Shown piece after piece: positions 19,498 to 31,387 of a DNA stretch of 64,000 nucleotides. The translations under genes were made by a program, and so were the position numbers. The notes below the pieces were generated by a model. That model was not told the origin of the DNA. It was given only the letters and a program-made list of their open reading frames with translations, and did not search any database. The stretch is from the NCBI RefSeq assembly GCF_900100605.1, contig NZ_FNCN01000019.1:53769-117768 (forward strand). Direction: 5' to 3'. The stretch comes from Sinosporangium album. GTDB lineage: Bacteria; Actinomycetota; Actinomycetes; Streptosporangiales; Streptosporangiaceae. The first letter of the stretch is position 1, and each line of letters starts with the position of its first letter.

Positions 19498-20457
19498 ATG
19501 ACCCAGGCCCCCCACCTGACGCACCCCGCAGACGACTCCGCAGACGAACCCGCCGACGAGTTCTCCGACCCGCTCATCCGGGAGATGGCGCGCATCGCCC
19601 TCCGGCACGGCCGCGACCACGGCGGCGACAACGCCTCCGTCATGCCGACCCGGCCCGACGTGGTGATCGTGCGGGCGGGCGGTGTCGTCGTGAAGGCGCA
19701 CGCCCCGGGCATGGCGGCCGGACCGCTGCGGATGCGCATGCGCGCCGCGGTCGAACCCGTGCTGGACGCCGTGCTGCTGCGGCCGTTGCACGCCGAGGTG
19801 GCCGACGTGCACGGCAGGCTTGTCACGGTCTGGCCCGCGGGCGAGCCGGTCGACCACGACGCCCCGGAGGCCGCCCCCTGGGAGGAGGCCGCACGGCTGC
19901 TGGCCGGGTTGCACGCCGTACCCGCTGGCGCGCTGCCGCCCCTGCCGCCCGCCGGCGGGCCCGCGCGCGCCGCGGACCTGGTGGCCTCGCTCACCGGCGA
20001 CGGTCCGGAGGAACGGGTCGTCCGCCGGGTGTTCGCCGCGCTGCCGCCGGAGGCGCGGGGTGAGCGTCCGCATCCCGACGCCCAGGTGACCCACGGCGAC
20101 TGGCACATGGGCCAGCTTGTACGGCTCGGCGCGTGGAGGCTCATCGACGTGGACGACTTCGGGCTAGGCGACCAGGCGTGGGATCTGGCGCGGCCCGCCG
20201 CGTGGTTCGCGATGGGGCTGCTGGAACGCTCTGCGTGGGAACGCTTCGTCACGGCATACGTCGAGGCGGGCGGCCGCGCGCTCGGCCCGGGCGACCCGTG
20301 GGAGCGGCTCGACGTCCCGGCGCGGGCGCTGTCCGCGCAACTCGCCGCGGGCGCCGTGGCCAAGGCGCGGAGGGAGCACCGGCCTCTCGACGAAGTGGAC
20401 GCCCTGCTCGTGGAGACATGCGCCAGGATTGTGAGTGTGCGGGAAGCGCTGCCGTAG
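19498..20457 (+). CDS. Aminoglycoside phosphotransferase (APH) family protein
   Basis: A 319-residue protein kinase-fold small-molecule kinase. The catalytic loop is VTHGDWHMGQLV (Asp as base) and the metal-binding segment IDVDDFGLGDQAWDLA. The N-lobe Lys is likely in VVVKAHAPG. The substrate may be a small metabolite, not necessarily an antibiotic; most such chromosomal genes are not resistance genes. ATG 19498 gives the family's usual length; the frame runs upstream into the divergent gene without support. Confidence 0.85.
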   Translation: MTQAPHLTHPADDSADEPADEFSDPLIREMARIALRHGRDHGGDNASVMPTRPDVVIVRAGGVVVKAHAPGMAAGPLRMRMRAAVEPVLDAVLLRPLHAEVADVHGRLVTVWPAGEPVDHDAPEAAPWEEAARLLAGLHAVPAGALPPLPPAGGPARAADLVASLTGDGPEERVVRRVFAALPPEARGERPHPDAQVTHGDWHMGQLVRLGAWRLIDVDDFGLGDQAWDLARPAAWFAMGLLERSAWERFVTAYVEAGGRALGPGDPWERLDVPARALSAQLAAGAVAKARREHRPLDEVDALLVETCARIVSVREALP

Positions 20458-20517
20458 CGTCTTCACGCAGTAAGTTGTCGGTAGAGGCACATGAGCCAAG
20501 TGCAAGGAGACGGCTAA

Positions 20518-20787
20518 ATGCAATGCCCGAAGTGTCGCGGCACGATGCGCACATACGACCGCAACGGAGTTCACATCGAGCAGTGTGAGAACTGCCGCGG
20601 GATCTTCCTCGACTACGGCGAGCTTGAGGCGCTGACCCGTCTGGAGTCGCAGTGGTCGCAGAGCCACGCCGCTCCCCCGCCGCCGCCGCCGGCTCACGGC
20701 GCTCCCGCGTGGGGCGCTCCGCACGGACACCACCACGGCAGCCACCACCGCAAGCGCGGCTGGGCGGGCCTGCTGTTCTCCAGCTGA
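20518..20787 (+). CDS. Zinc-ribbon protein of the TFIIB type
   Basis: An 89-residue protein with a zf-TFIIB zinc ribbon (PF13453 type): CPKC (3-6) and CENC (23-26), followed by GIFLDYGELE. The rest is Pro/His-rich (HGAPHGHHHGSHHRKR) and could bind metal. Function unknown. AAGGAGA lies about 7 bp upstream of the ATG. A strong hairpin terminator follows. Confidence 0.85.
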   Translation: MQCPKCRGTMRTYDRNGVHIEQCENCRGIFLDYGELEALTRLESQWSQSHAAPPPPPPAHGAPAWGAPHGHHHGSHHRKRGWAGLLFSS

Positions 20788-20817
20788 CGAAGCGATTCGC
20801 CGGCAGACCTCGACGAT

Positions 20818-20854
20818 GAAGACCGCGGCCCTCCGCCCGAGGGTCGCGGTCTTC
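20818..20854. terminator. Strong bidirectional hairpin terminator
   Basis: Sixteen-base arms 20818-20833 (GAAGACCGCGGCCCTC) and 20839-20854 pair perfectly except for one G-T, with a 5-nt loop. It lies between the zinc-ribbon gene and the convergent lipoprotein gene and is probably shared. Confidence 0.8.
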
Positions 20855-20927
20855 GTTCATCCGCCGGTCGGCGAGCCCGCAGGTCGGCGAGCCCGCAGGT
20901 CGGCGATTCCGTCTGCCGGCGCGCGCG

Positions 20928-21896
20928 TCAGTCCGGGAAGTCGTCGGGGTCGACGTTCTTGGTGCGGATCGTTCCGCCCCGCACGCCGTGGAGGGTGATG
21001 GTCCAGTTGTTCCACCGCACGTGTGTGGAGGTGTAGCGCGTCTTGAAACGCAGAGAGCTGCCGAACAACTGGAACGAGCACATGCGGCCGAACGCGCGCG
21101 CCTTGGACTGCCAGTCCTGGCCCTGGGTGAAGTAGATCTTGTACTTCCCGTCGCGCACGCCGGACACGGTGAACTTCTTCTTCTTGCGCACGTAGACGCT
21201 GAACGCCTTTTTCTTCCCGCGTATCACCGTCACGACCGCGTCGTACGACGACCCGTTGTCGATCTTGAGCGAGCCGCGGCCCGTCCTGCTCTCGGACCGC
21301 AGGAACCGCCCGTTCGACCACCGCCGGGACTGGCGCCCCGGGATCTTCACGGTGACCGCGTCGGCCGGGTAGTCGCCGAGCCGGGCGAGGTCCTCTCCGG
21401 CACGGTCCAGGTCCTTGATGTCGCCGGCCTCGCCGAGGGCCGTCATGACGCTGGACGCGGTGCACACCGAGCCCGCCCCCACGCTGAGTTCGACGGTGTC
21501 GAGCCCGCTGGACAGCGCGGCGAGCTGGGTGACATAGGCGATGTGGGCGGCCTCGGTCCCCGCCGGCGGCGTGAGCGCCTGGAGCCGCCCTCCGGCGTCG
21601 CGGAGCGCGTCGCTCGCGCCGTCGAGGCGTTTGCGCAGGGTCTTGCGCGTCTTGGCGTCCGCCAGCGACTCCAAGGAATCGCGCACCGGTCCGACCGCGG
21701 CCTCCAGCTCGCGGCGATAGCCGACGGGGTCGAGCCCGGTCGGCGTCGGCGGGGCGGTGACCCCGGATCCGTCTCCGCCGATGACACCGCCGGCGCTGGA
21801 TTCCCCGCGCGGCGGCTGAACTGTTTCCGCGGTGCATCCTGTCAGAGCGAGAGAGGCGACGACCAGTACGCAGGGGATCGCACGGGGGGCAGTCAC
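20928..21896 (-). CDS. Lipoprotein of unknown function
   Basis: A 322-residue protein with a lipobox (VVASLALTGC), followed by a Pro/Gly/Ser linker, a helical region (about 55-170) and a basic beta-rich C-terminal half with repeated Lys clusters (RGKKKAF, VRKKKKFTV). The C-terminal part, with YKIYFTQGQDW and FKTRYTSTHVRW, looks like a small secreted beta-domain but is not recognised. GTG 21896 gives a normal lipoprotein signal; ATG 21938 would place 14 uncharged or acidic residues before it. It starts just after the ABC-F stop, so co-transcription is possible. Confidence 0.65.
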   Translation of the reverse strand: MTAPRAIPCVLVVASLALTGCTAETVQPPRGESSAGGVIGGDGSGVTAPPTPTGLDPVGYRRELEAAVGPVRDSLESLADAKTRKTLRKRLDGASDALRDAGGRLQALTPPAGTEAAHIAYVTQLAALSSGLDTVELSVGAGSVCTASSVMTALGEAGDIKDLDRAGEDLARLGDYPADAVTVKIPGRQSRRWSNGRFLRSESRTGRGSLKIDNGSSYDAVVTVIRGKKKAFSVYVRKKKKFTVSGVRDGKYKIYFTQGQDWQSKARAFGRMCSFQLFGSSLRFKTRYTSTHVRWNNWTITLHGVRGGTIRTKNVDPDDFPD

Positions 21897-21941
21897 CAAC
21901 CAACTATTTCCCGATTGATCCCCTGCGTCAATTGACATCGG

Positions 21942-23591
21942 TTACGCGACCTCGGTCAAGCCGGCCTCCCTGCCCATCCGGAGCCGCCGCGTGATGCCCA
22001 CCGACTCCAGGAACGGCAGATCGTGGGAGACCACGATCAGCGCGCCCCGGTAGGCGTTGAGCGCCTGCGTCAACTGCGCCACGCTCGCCAGGTCCAGGTT
22101 GTTGGTGGGCTCGTCGAGCAGGAGCAGGCGGGGAGGCGGATCGGCGGACAGGAGGGCGGCGAGCACCGCACGGAAACGTTCCCCTCCCGACAGCGTGCCC
22201 ACCACCTGGTCCACCCGCGCGCCCCGGAACAGGAAGCGGGCGAGCCGCTCCCGGATCGCCCCGACGGACGCGTCCGGCGCGAACCTCCGTACGTTGTCGA
22301 GCACGCTCAGCGCGTCGTCGAGCAGATCCAACCGCTGCGGCAGGTAGCCGACGCCCTTCACCCCGACGGCGGCCCGCCCCGCGAACCCGGGGGAATCGCC
22401 GACGAGCGCCCGCAGGAACGTGGTCTTGCCCGAACCGTTCGCCCCGGTCAGCGCGATGCGCTCCGGCCCCCGCACGATCAGCTCGTCGAGCGGGCGCCCC
22501 CGCTCGGCGGCGTCGCCGCCGTCCCCGTCCGGCTCGAAGCCCGGTACGCGCAGCAACTCCAGGCCCGCCACGGTGAGAACCGTACGGCCCGCCGGGACGT
22601 CGGTCTCAGGCAGGGTGATGCGGATCTCGGCGTCGTCGCGCAGCGCGCGCTGCGCCTCGGACAGCCTGTCGCGCGCCTCGGTGACCTTGTCGAGATGCTG
22701 GTTGCGGAGCTTGCCCGCCGACACCTGGGAGCGTCGTTTGAGCTCCCCGATCAGAATCCTGGGGAGGCCGCTGTCGGCGGCCTTTCTCGCGGTCCGCTGA
22801 CGCCGGTCGAGTTTGATCCGCGTCTCGATGAGCTCGCGCTCCTGCCTCTTGACGTCGGCCTGGGCGGATCTCACGCCGCGTTCGGCGGCCTCGCGTTCGG
22901 CGGCGAGCACCTCCCGGTAGGCGGAGAAATTGCCGCCGTACATGCGGATCCCGCCCTCCGACAGATCGGCGACCTGGTCCACGCGTTCGAGCAGCGCCCG
23001 GTCGTGGCTCACCACCACCATGACGCCCGACCACGCGTCGACCGCCTGGTAGAGCCGCTGCCTGGCCGCGAGGTCCAGGTTGTTGGTGGGCTCGTCCAGC
23101 AGCAGCACATCCGGTCTGCGCAGGAACAGCGCGGCGAGACCCGTCATCACGACCTCGCCGCCCGACAGCGTGTCGGTGGTGCGGTCGAGCCCGATCCCGG
23201 CGAGGCCGAGCCGGTCCAGCTCCGCCAGCGCCCGCTCCTCCACGTCCCAGGCGTCGCCGACCGCGGCGAAGTTGTCCTCCGAGACCTCACCCCGCTCGAT
23301 CGCGTGCAGCGCCGCCCGCACGTCGCTGATGCCGAGCAGGTCGCTGACCGTACGGCGTGCGCCCAGCGGAAGGTTCTGCGGCAGATAGCCCACCTCGCCG
23401 TCCACGGCGACGGACCCCGCGGCGGGCCGCAGCTCTCCGGCGATCAGCCGGAGCAGTGTGGACTTGCCCGATCCGTTGACCCCGATCAGCCCGGTACGGC
23501 CCGGCCCGAAGGCCGTGTCGAGGTCCTTCAGCACAGGGGTGCCGTCGGCCCAGGAATAGGACAGTCCATCAATGACAATGGAAAAAGCCAT
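21942..23591 (-). CDS. ABC-F family ATPase (ribosome-associated type)
   Basis: A 549-residue soluble protein with two ABC ATPase domains and no membrane segments. Domain 1 has Walker A GVNGSGKST and LSGGEVVMTGLAALFLRRPDVLLLDEPTNNLD; domain 2 has GANGSGKTT and LSGGERFRAV with LLLLDEPTNNLD. The linker (about 245-330) is highly charged, as in proteins that insert into the ribosomal E site. Members either tune translation or protect ribosomes from antibiotics; which applies here is not decidable. ATG 23591 has AGGAG upstream. The leader is long, see the promoter entry. Confidence 0.92.
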   Translation of the reverse strand: MAFSIVIDGLSYSWADGTPVLKDLDTAFGPGRTGLIGVNGSGKSTLLRLIAGELRPAAGSVAVDGEVGYLPQNLPLGARRTVSDLLGISDVRAALHAIERGEVSEDNFAAVGDAWDVEERALAELDRLGLAGIGLDRTTDTLSGGEVVMTGLAALFLRRPDVLLLDEPTNNLDLAARQRLYQAVDAWSGVMVVVSHDRALLERVDQVADLSEGGIRMYGGNFSAYREVLAAEREAAERGVRSAQADVKRQERELIETRIKLDRRQRTARKAADSGLPRILIGELKRRSQVSAGKLRNQHLDKVTEARDRLSEAQRALRDDAEIRITLPETDVPAGRTVLTVAGLELLRVPGFEPDGDGGDAAERGRPLDELIVRGPERIALTGANGSGKTTFLRALVGDSPGFAGRAAVGVKGVGYLPQRLDLLDDALSVLDNVRRFAPDASVGAIRERLARFLFRGARVDQVVGTLSGGERFRAVLAALLSADPPPRLLLLDEPTNNLDLASVAQLTQALNAYRGALIVVSHDLPFLESVGITRRLRMGREAGLTEVA

Positions 23592-23960
23592 AAGGCCGCT
23601 CCTCCAACGTGTCGTGGTTTTCGTGACACTGCGGGAGGACACCGCGCGCATCGGCCGCCGCCGCGGGACGGTCACCGCATCACCGCTCGGACCGAGCCCA
23701 CCGGGGCTGCGGCCTCATGCCCCTGGCGAGGAGCGGATGGAGCGGGAGGGAGCGTCCCGGAACACCACAGGAACGAGGAACCTGGGCGGGTCGCGGGGGA
23801 AGGGAGGCCGCCGGAGGCGGATCCACTGAGGCCGGATGCGCGGCACCCTTGACACGGGTGCGAGAACGCGGTGTCCGCGAACCTCAGATCCTCACTCTAA
23901 GCCCCCAAGGGACGGCAATAGGACCCCTGTAAGGTACGCAGCGACCTACGCCGCTGTCAA
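23592..23960 (-). promoter_or_regulatory. Promoter and about 330-nt leader of the ABC-F gene
   Basis: On the minus strand, -35 TTGACA (23955-23960), an 18-bp spacer and -10 TACCTT (23931-23936) form a near-consensus vegetative promoter. The predicted transcript start is about 330 nt from the ATG at 23591. The leader holds several hairpins: GCACCC/GGGTGC (about 23848-23866), CCGCC-TCC-GGCGG (about 23809-23821) and GCTCGG/CCGAGC (about 23688-23700). It also holds a possible 12-codon upstream reading frame (MRPQPRWARSER) ending at TGA. Such leaders often serve attenuation control of antibiotic-protective ABC-F genes, but no U-tract terminator is visible. Confidence 0.55.
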
Positions 23961-23995
23961 CGACGTTTTCGAATCCCTTGGCCGAAAGAGCCGTC

Positions 23996-24028
23996 CCCCC
24001 GCCCCCGCTCTCCGAGCGGGGGCGGGGG
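23996..24028 (-). terminator. Very stable hairpin terminator of the mutase operon
   Basis: Perfect 15-bp G+C arms 23996-24010 and 24014-24028 with a 3-nt TCC loop, 13 bp beyond the meaB stop. It separates the operon from the ABC-F promoter. Confidence 0.8.
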
Positions 24029-24040
24029 AGGCGCGGCGGG

Positions 24041-25028
24041 TCAGCCGGAGCGGCGGGCCGCCGAGAACGCGGACAGGATCCGCTCGGCGGCGAGCGCGGG
24101 GGTGAGGGCGCCGTCGAGCACCTGCCGCTCCACCTCCGGGGACAGCGCGGCGACGGCGGGATGGTGGCGCAGGTCGTGGATCAGGCGATCCTGCACGAGC
24201 GTCCACGTCCAGCCCACCTGCTGGCGGCGCCGGCGTTCCGCCAGTTCCCCCGACGCCGACAAGGTGTCCTGGTGGTGGACGATCTGCCGCCACAGCTCGG
24301 GGATGCCCGTGCCCTCCTTCCCGCTGCACGTGAGCACGGGCGCGTGCCAGGTCGCCTCGTGTGAACGCAGCAGGCGCAGGGCTCCGGCGAGTTCGCGCGC
24401 GGCCTTGCGCGCGTCGGTCTCGTAGGCGCCGTCGGCCTTGTTGACGGCGATGACGTCGGCCAGCTCCAGGACGCCCTTCTTGATGCCTTGGAGCTGGTCG
24501 CCGGTGCGGGCCAGCGTGAGCAGCAGGAACGTGTCGACCATGTCGGCGACCGCCGTCTCCGACTGCCCGACGCCCACGGTCTCGACGAGCACGATGTCGT
24601 ATCCCGCCGCCTCGACGACCACCATGGCCTCCCGCGTGGCCTTGGTGACGCCGCCGAGGGTGCCGGAGGTCGGCGACGGCCGGATGTAGGCCGCCGGGTC
24701 GACCGACAGCCGCGCCATGCGCGTCTTGTCACCGAGGATCGAGCCGCCCGTCCTCGTCGAGGACGGGTCCACCGCGAGGACGGCGACGCGGTGGCCCTCA
24801 CCGGTGAGGAACACGCCGAGCCCGTCGATGAACGTCGACTTGCCGACACCGGGCACGCCGGTGATGCCGACGCGCCGCGCCTTCCCCGACAGCGGCGTCA
24901 GCTCGACGAGCAGCTTCTGGGCGAGCTCCTTGTGGTCGGCCCTCCCCGACTCGACGAGCGTGATCGCGCGGGCGATCCAGGCGAGCGAGCCGCTCTTGAC
25001 CCCCTGCAGATAGTCCTCGAGCGCGGGC

Positions 25029-25039
<11 letters not shown>
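24041..25039 (-). CDS. meaB: Methylmalonyl-CoA mutase-associated GTPase MeaB
   Basis: A 332-residue G3E-family GTPase that gates cobalamin loading and protects the mutase from inactivation. The P-loop is [10 protein letters not shown], the switch regions contain [19 protein letters not shown] and [10 protein letters not shown], and the base motif is NKAD. The C-terminal dimerisation helix (about 270-332) is present. ATG 25039 lies 11 nt inside the end of the large-subunit gene, so the two are translationally coupled. Last gene of the operon, followed by a strong terminator. Confidence 0.95.
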
Positions 25040-27212
<2,173 letters not shown>

Positions 27213-27214
27213 GC

Positions 27215-29023
27215 TCAACGGGTCACCCCCAGGTCGTCGAACGTCGTACGGAGCACCTCGAGCGCGTCGCACCCCGCGTAAAGCCGGGCGTCCACTCCTT
27301 CATGCTCCCCCTTGCCCGCCAGCCACACCTTGACCGCCCCCGCCTCCTTCAGCGCGGCGGCCACGGCCGCGGCGTACTCGCCGTACATCTTGTCGCTCGA
27401 ACACAGGCAGGCCACGCGGCAGCCGCTGGCGCGGAACGCCTCGGCCAACTCGGCGGGGTCCGTCGACGGGCCGCTCGTCACCGTGGCGACGCCGCCGGCC
27501 TGGAACAGGTTGGCCGCGAACGTGGCCCGCGCGGTGTGGACCGCCACCGGGCCGAGCGTCGCCAGGAACACCGTCGGCCGCTCCGGCCGGGCGTCCGCCA
27601 GATCGCGCAGCGCCTCGAACTCCTCGGCGTAGCGGATCTTGGGCAGTCCGCCGCCCGCCGAGGCGCCGGCGAGACCGGGGCCCGCCGTCCTGACGGGAAG
27701 CCGCTCGGCGAGGTTCGGGAACTCGCTGACGCCCGTGAGAGGCACCTTCCGGTGCGCGATGTCGGCCGACCGGGCCCGCGCCGTCGCGGCGAGCCGCTCG
27801 GCGACGAACCCCGAGGCGAGGGCGGAGGCCATGCCGCCGGCCCGCTCGATCTCCTGGAACCGCTCCCAGGCGGCCTCGGCCAGGTCGGCGGTCAGCCGCT
27901 CGACGTACCACGAGCCGCCGGCGGGGTCCACGACCCTGCCGACGCCCGACTCTTCGACCAGCAGGGCGTGGGTGTTGCGCGCGATGCGCCGGGAGAAGGC
28001 GTCGGGCAGCCCGAGGGCCGCGTCGAAGGGCTGGACCGTGACAGATTCCGCGCCGCCGACGCCCGCGGCGAAGCACGCCAGCGTGGTGCGCAGCATGTTC
28101 ACCCACGGGTCCCGGGCCGTCATCATCGCCGACGACGTCACCGCGTGCTGGCGCTGGCCGCCGAGCGCGGGCTCGCCGCAGACCTGCGCCACCCTGGCCC
28201 ACAGCCGCCGCGCCGCGCGCAGCTTGGCGATCGTGAGGAACTGGTCGGCCGTCGCCGCGTAGCGGAACTCCAGCTGGCCGAGCGCCTCGGCCACGGTCAG
28301 CCCCGCGTCCGTCAGTTCGCGCAGGTAGGCCAGGCCGGTGGCCACCGAGGCGCCGAGCTCCTGCGCCTCGGCGCCGCCCGCGTCGTGGTACGGCGTGGCG
28401 TCAACGACGATCGCCCGGAGCTCCGCCGGTCCGGCCAGGCAGCGCCGTACGAGATCGATGTCGAGCGCGGTCTCCGCGCCCGTGCGGGCCCGGAGCCCGA
28501 GCGGGTCGAGGCCGAGGTTGCCGATCGGCGCCGTCTCGCCGCCCAGGGACAGGAGCGCCTCGGCCGCCTCGCGGGTCTGCTCACCCGCGTCGAGCACGAC
28601 GGGGGCGAGGTCCAGGTAGACGTCTTTGAGGAGCTTCGGCAGCTCGCGCGCGGGGATGGCGTGTTCGCCGATCTCCAGCCACAGGGAGGTGACCCCGTTC
28701 TCGAGGTCGGCCAGGACGGCCTCGGAGTCGGCGACGGCATGGCGTTGCCGTACGTCCCAGCCGGAGGCGGCGGCGCCCTCGGGCCTGGTGCCGCGCACGA
28801 ACGGCGCCAGCCCGGGAAGGCCGGGACTCCGCGGTGTGTCGGAGGAATCGTAAAGCGGGTGGACCGTTACACCGTCATAGGTCGGAGACGCCAGGGCCTC
28901 CTCCGGTGAACCGGCCTCGACACCCGACTTGCGAAGCACCCCTAGCGCGAGTTCCCGCCACTGCTCGCGTGTGGCGGGCGGGAACTCGGCGGCCAGGGTA
29001 AGTCGCTCAGGCTGCACCGTCAT
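27215..29023 (-). CDS. mutA: Methylmalonyl-CoA mutase, small subunit
   Basis: A 602-residue paralogue of the large subunit that forms the heterodimer but does not bind cobalamin: the DxHxxG motif is absent ([12 protein letters not shown] at that position). The barrel domain is otherwise well kept. There is no purine-rich ribosome-binding site before the ATG at 29023; instead a -10-like TATCCT (29031-29036) lies 7 bp upstream, so the transcript may be leaderless. A -35 match (TTGTTC) lies 15 bp further and is weak. First gene of mutA-mutB-meaB. Confidence 0.95.
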   Translation of the reverse strand: MTVQPERLTLAAEFPPATREQWRELALGVLRKSGVEAGSPEEALASPTYDGVTVHPLYDSSDTPRSPGLPGLAPFVRGTRPEGAAASGWDVRQRHAVADSEAVLADLENGVTSLWLEIGEHAIPARELPKLLKDVYLDLAPVVLDAGEQTREAAEALLSLGGETAPIGNLGLDPLGLRARTGAETALDIDLVRRCLAGPAELRAIVVDATPYHDAGGAEAQELGASVATGLAYLRELTDAGLTVAEALGQLEFRYAATADQFLTIAKLRAARRLWARVAQVCGEPALGGQRQHAVTSSAMMTARDPWVNMLRTTLACFAAGVGGAESVTVQPFDAALGLPDAFSRRIARNTHALLVEESGVGRVVDPAGGSWYVERLTADLAEAAWERFQEIERAGGMASALASGFVAERLAATARARSADIAHRKVPLTGVSEFPNLAERLPVRTAGPGLAGASAGGGLPKIRYAEEFEALRDLADARPERPTVFLATLGPVAVHTARATFAANLFQAGGVATVTSGPSTDPAELAEAFRASGCRVACLCSSDKMYGEYAAAVAAALKEAGAVKVWLAGKGEHEGVDARLYAGCDALEVLRTTFDDLGVTR

Positions 29024-29074
29024 GTTCCGGAGGATAGGCGGCTCGCCTAAAGAACAATCGCTTGGGGGGGCTAC

Positions 29075-29854
29075 TTACCGGTTCGAGGCGGACTCTTTAG
29101 CATTCCACGCAGCCTTCCAGGTGGCGGGTCCGACGACGCCGTCGACGCCTAGCTTCTGATCGCGCTGGAACTGGCGGCACACCTTCTCCGAGGCGGCCCC
29201 GTAGGCGCCGTCCGCGTCGATGGTGTAGCCGAGCTTCTTCATCTGGCGCTGCCAGGTGCGGACGTCCTCACCTCGCATGATCGGCGGATACTTCAGCAGC
29301 CTGCCGGGGAACTTGGGCGCCGTGCCGGAATTGGCCGGGGGCTTGCTTCCGGGGCGGGGCGCGCCCGACTTCACCCATGTGTAGAGGGCTTCACCGGGGC
29401 AGGCGGTGGGGTAGCCGTCGCGGTGGCCCTTGATCTCCCTGCCGGCACCGCCCTCGGCCCTGAGGTAGGCGACCGCGTCGAGGATGCCGTGCAGCATGTC
29501 GTCGTTGGGCTTCACCAGGCCAGAGCTGCCCACGAGCCCGAGCACCGCGTAGTGCGCGGAGTTCAGGCCCGCGCCGTTGGCCGCCGGAACTCTCTTCAAC
29601 CCCCGCCCCTCGAACACCTTCCGATGTGGACAGACCACCATCGAATAGCCGATGTCCATCCAGCCATTGCCGTCCATGTGGTGCTTCTGGATGGATTTGA
29701 CCATGGCGACGCACTTGTCATGGTCATCGATGATCTTCGGGTCGACCCGGCCACCGGTGTAGTGGACTTTGACGCCCTTGGTGGAGCTGAGGGTGGTGTA
29801 GGAGCCACGGGGGGATCGGGCTCCCCAGGCACGACGGGGGATGAGATTGTCCAC
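29075..29854 (-). CDS. N-acetylmuramoyl-L-alanine amidase with peptidoglycan-binding domain
   Basis: A 259-residue protein: an amidase_2/PGRP zinc amidase domain (about 1-165) with ligands in VKVHYTGG and GHRDGYPTACPG (His and Cys), a Pro-rich linker and a C-terminal PG_binding_1 domain (about 190-255; MRGEDVRTWQRQMKKLGY). It cleaves the amide between muramic acid and the stem peptide. No signal peptide is seen from GTG 29854 (GGAG upstream) or from longer frames. Such endolysin-like organisation occurs in actinomycetes and phages. Divergent from the DUF5925 ATPase gene. Confidence 0.85.
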   Translation of the reverse strand: MDNLIPRRAWGARSPRGSYTTLSSTKGVKVHYTGGRVDPKIIDDHDKCVAMVKSIQKHHMDGNGWMDIGYSMVVCPHRKVFEGRGLKRVPAANGAGLNSAHYAVLGLVGSSGLVKPNDDMLHGILDAVAYLRAEGGAGREIKGHRDGYPTACPGEALYTWVKSGAPRPGSKPPANSGTAPKFPGRLLKYPPIMRGEDVRTWQRQMKKLGYTIDADGAYGAASEKVCRQFQRDQKLGVDGVVGPATWKAAWNAKESASNR

Positions 29855-29955
29855 GGACCTATCTCCAGTATGGCAATGAAATGACGACCGAGAGTAACCC
29901 CGGATCGGCTCCCATACCCCAGTTTTGGGGCATTCCACATGGATCATGGGAACTG

Positions 29956-31311
29956 ATGGCAAACTCATTCGACGTACGCGAGCTGTGGCGGGATCATAGA
30001 CCGCATGCCGTCGACGCCCCGCCGCTCCGCCACGCGAGCCGCGACCTGGCGAGGCGGCGAGACGGCCAGACGTCCGAACCGATCGGTCCCGCTCCGCGGA
30101 CTCCCGCCTGGTCGGAACACCCTCACCTTAGGGAGGTCCACCTCATCGCCAACCACAACGGCGCCCAGCACAGCGCCGCCGACAAGGTCGACGCCGCGCG
30201 GCGCCCCGCCGACCGGGTGAGCCCCACGCACACCGCAGGCGATCTGCCGATGCGCGTCTGGCTCGACGACGGCGACTCCGCCGTCGACGTGATCGACGCG
30301 CTCGCGCTGTCGCCGTTCGCCACCGGCACGCAGCCCTGGTCGCGCACCGCGAGCCTGGAACGCGTACTGCCCGAGGCGCGGCTGATGCCCTCAAGCGGCG
30401 ATCTCGTGCGCGTCGCCGTCGAGGACGGCCGCGAGTCCCGGCTGGTCTGCGGCGAGGGTTGGACGCTGCGCGTCGTCCGCTACCGCAGCCGGTCGGCCAC
30501 CGTCAGCGTGACCGCGGTCAGCGAGGAGCTCACCCGCTCACTGATCGACGAGGTGGTCAAGGACGCCGTGGAACCCGCGCCGCCCTCCGACCACGTCGAC
30601 ATGGGGTTCTGGTGGCGCAGCTCCCACGGCGGACACCGCTCCGAGAAGCCGATCACCTCGCCGGCCTGGGCCGACATCGAGCGCAACTACGGCCGACACG
30701 TCGCCGAACGGCTCGGACGCCTCATGAGGGTCACTCCGAGCGAGGTCAACGGCCGTCTCATCCTTCTCCACGGCCCGCCCGGCACCGGCAAGACCACGCT
30801 GCTGCGCACGCTCGCCCGCGAGTGGCGTGACTGGTGCCAGGTCGACTGCGTGCTCGACCCGGAGCGCCTGTTCAACGACCCCGGCTATCTGATGGAGGTC
30901 GCCGTCGGCTACGACTCGGGCCCCGGCGACGACGAGAAGCGCCGCTGGCGGCTCCTCGTGCTGGAGGACTGCGACGAGCTGATCCGCGCGGGAGCCAAGG
31001 AGGCGACCGGTCAGGGCCTGTCGCGCCTGCTCAACCTGACCGACGGCCTGCTCGGCCAAGGCCGTGACGTGCTGGTCGCCATCACCACCAACGAGGATCT
31101 GGCCCGGCTCCACCCGGCCGTGGTACGCCCGGGCCGCTGCCTGGCCCAGGTGGAGATCGGCGCGCTCAGCGCCGAGGAGGCCGCGAACTGGCTCGGCACC
31201 CCCGAGGGCATCGGCCCCTCGGGGGCGACGCTGGCCCAGTTGTTCGCTCTCCGCGACGGTCGCGAGCTGCCGGCGCGGGAGGCTCCCGAGGCCACCGGCC
31301 TCTACCTCTAG
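29956..31311 (+). CDS. DUF5925 domain AAA ATPase
   Basis: A 451-residue protein. After a poorly conserved, Arg/His-rich N-terminus (about 1-70), a DUF5925 domain begins at LPMRVWLDDGDSAVDVIDAL. The AAA module has Walker A HGPPGTGKTT, Walker B LLVLEDCDELI, sensor VAITTNED and an arginine-finger-like RPGRC. This is the standard actinomycete DUF5925-AAA architecture; function is unknown. The start is uncertain: ATG 29956 has GGGA nearby, while ATG 30250 would remove the poorly conserved part. Confidence 0.78.
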   Translation: MANSFDVRELWRDHRPHAVDAPPLRHASRDLARRRDGQTSEPIGPAPRTPAWSEHPHLREVHLIANHNGAQHSAADKVDAARRPADRVSPTHTAGDLPMRVWLDDGDSAVDVIDALALSPFATGTQPWSRTASLERVLPEARLMPSSGDLVRVAVEDGRESRLVCGEGWTLRVVRYRSRSATVSVTAVSEELTRSLIDEVVKDAVEPAPPSDHVDMGFWWRSSHGGHRSEKPITSPAWADIERNYGRHVAERLGRLMRVTPSEVNGRLILLHGPPGTGKTTLLRTLAREWRDWCQVDCVLDPERLFNDPGYLMEVAVGYDSGPGDDEKRRWRLLVLEDCDELIRAGAKEATGQGLSRLLNLTDGLLGQGRDVLVAITTNEDLARLHPAVVRPGRCLAQVEIGALSAEEAANWLGTPEGIGPSGATLAQLFALRDGRELPAREAPEATGLYL

Positions 31312-31351
31312 CCGGCCCGCGAGCGAGACGGCCGCCGCGCCCGCGCCCGCT

Positions 31352-31372
31352 GCCGGGGCTCCACGCCCCGGC
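31352..31372. terminator. Hairpin terminator between convergent genes
   Basis: GCCGGGGC-TCCAC-GCCCCGGC, perfect 8-bp arms, placed between the DUF5925 stop and the stop of the convergent RsbW-like gene. Probably acts in both directions. Confidence 0.7.
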
Positions 31373-31387
31373 CGCGCGGCGCGGGCC

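Noticed and set aside
19498..20457. Aminoglycoside resistance determinant
   Set aside because: Only the general APH fold is visible; substrate residues for aminoglycosides cannot be recognised and such genes usually act on other metabolites.
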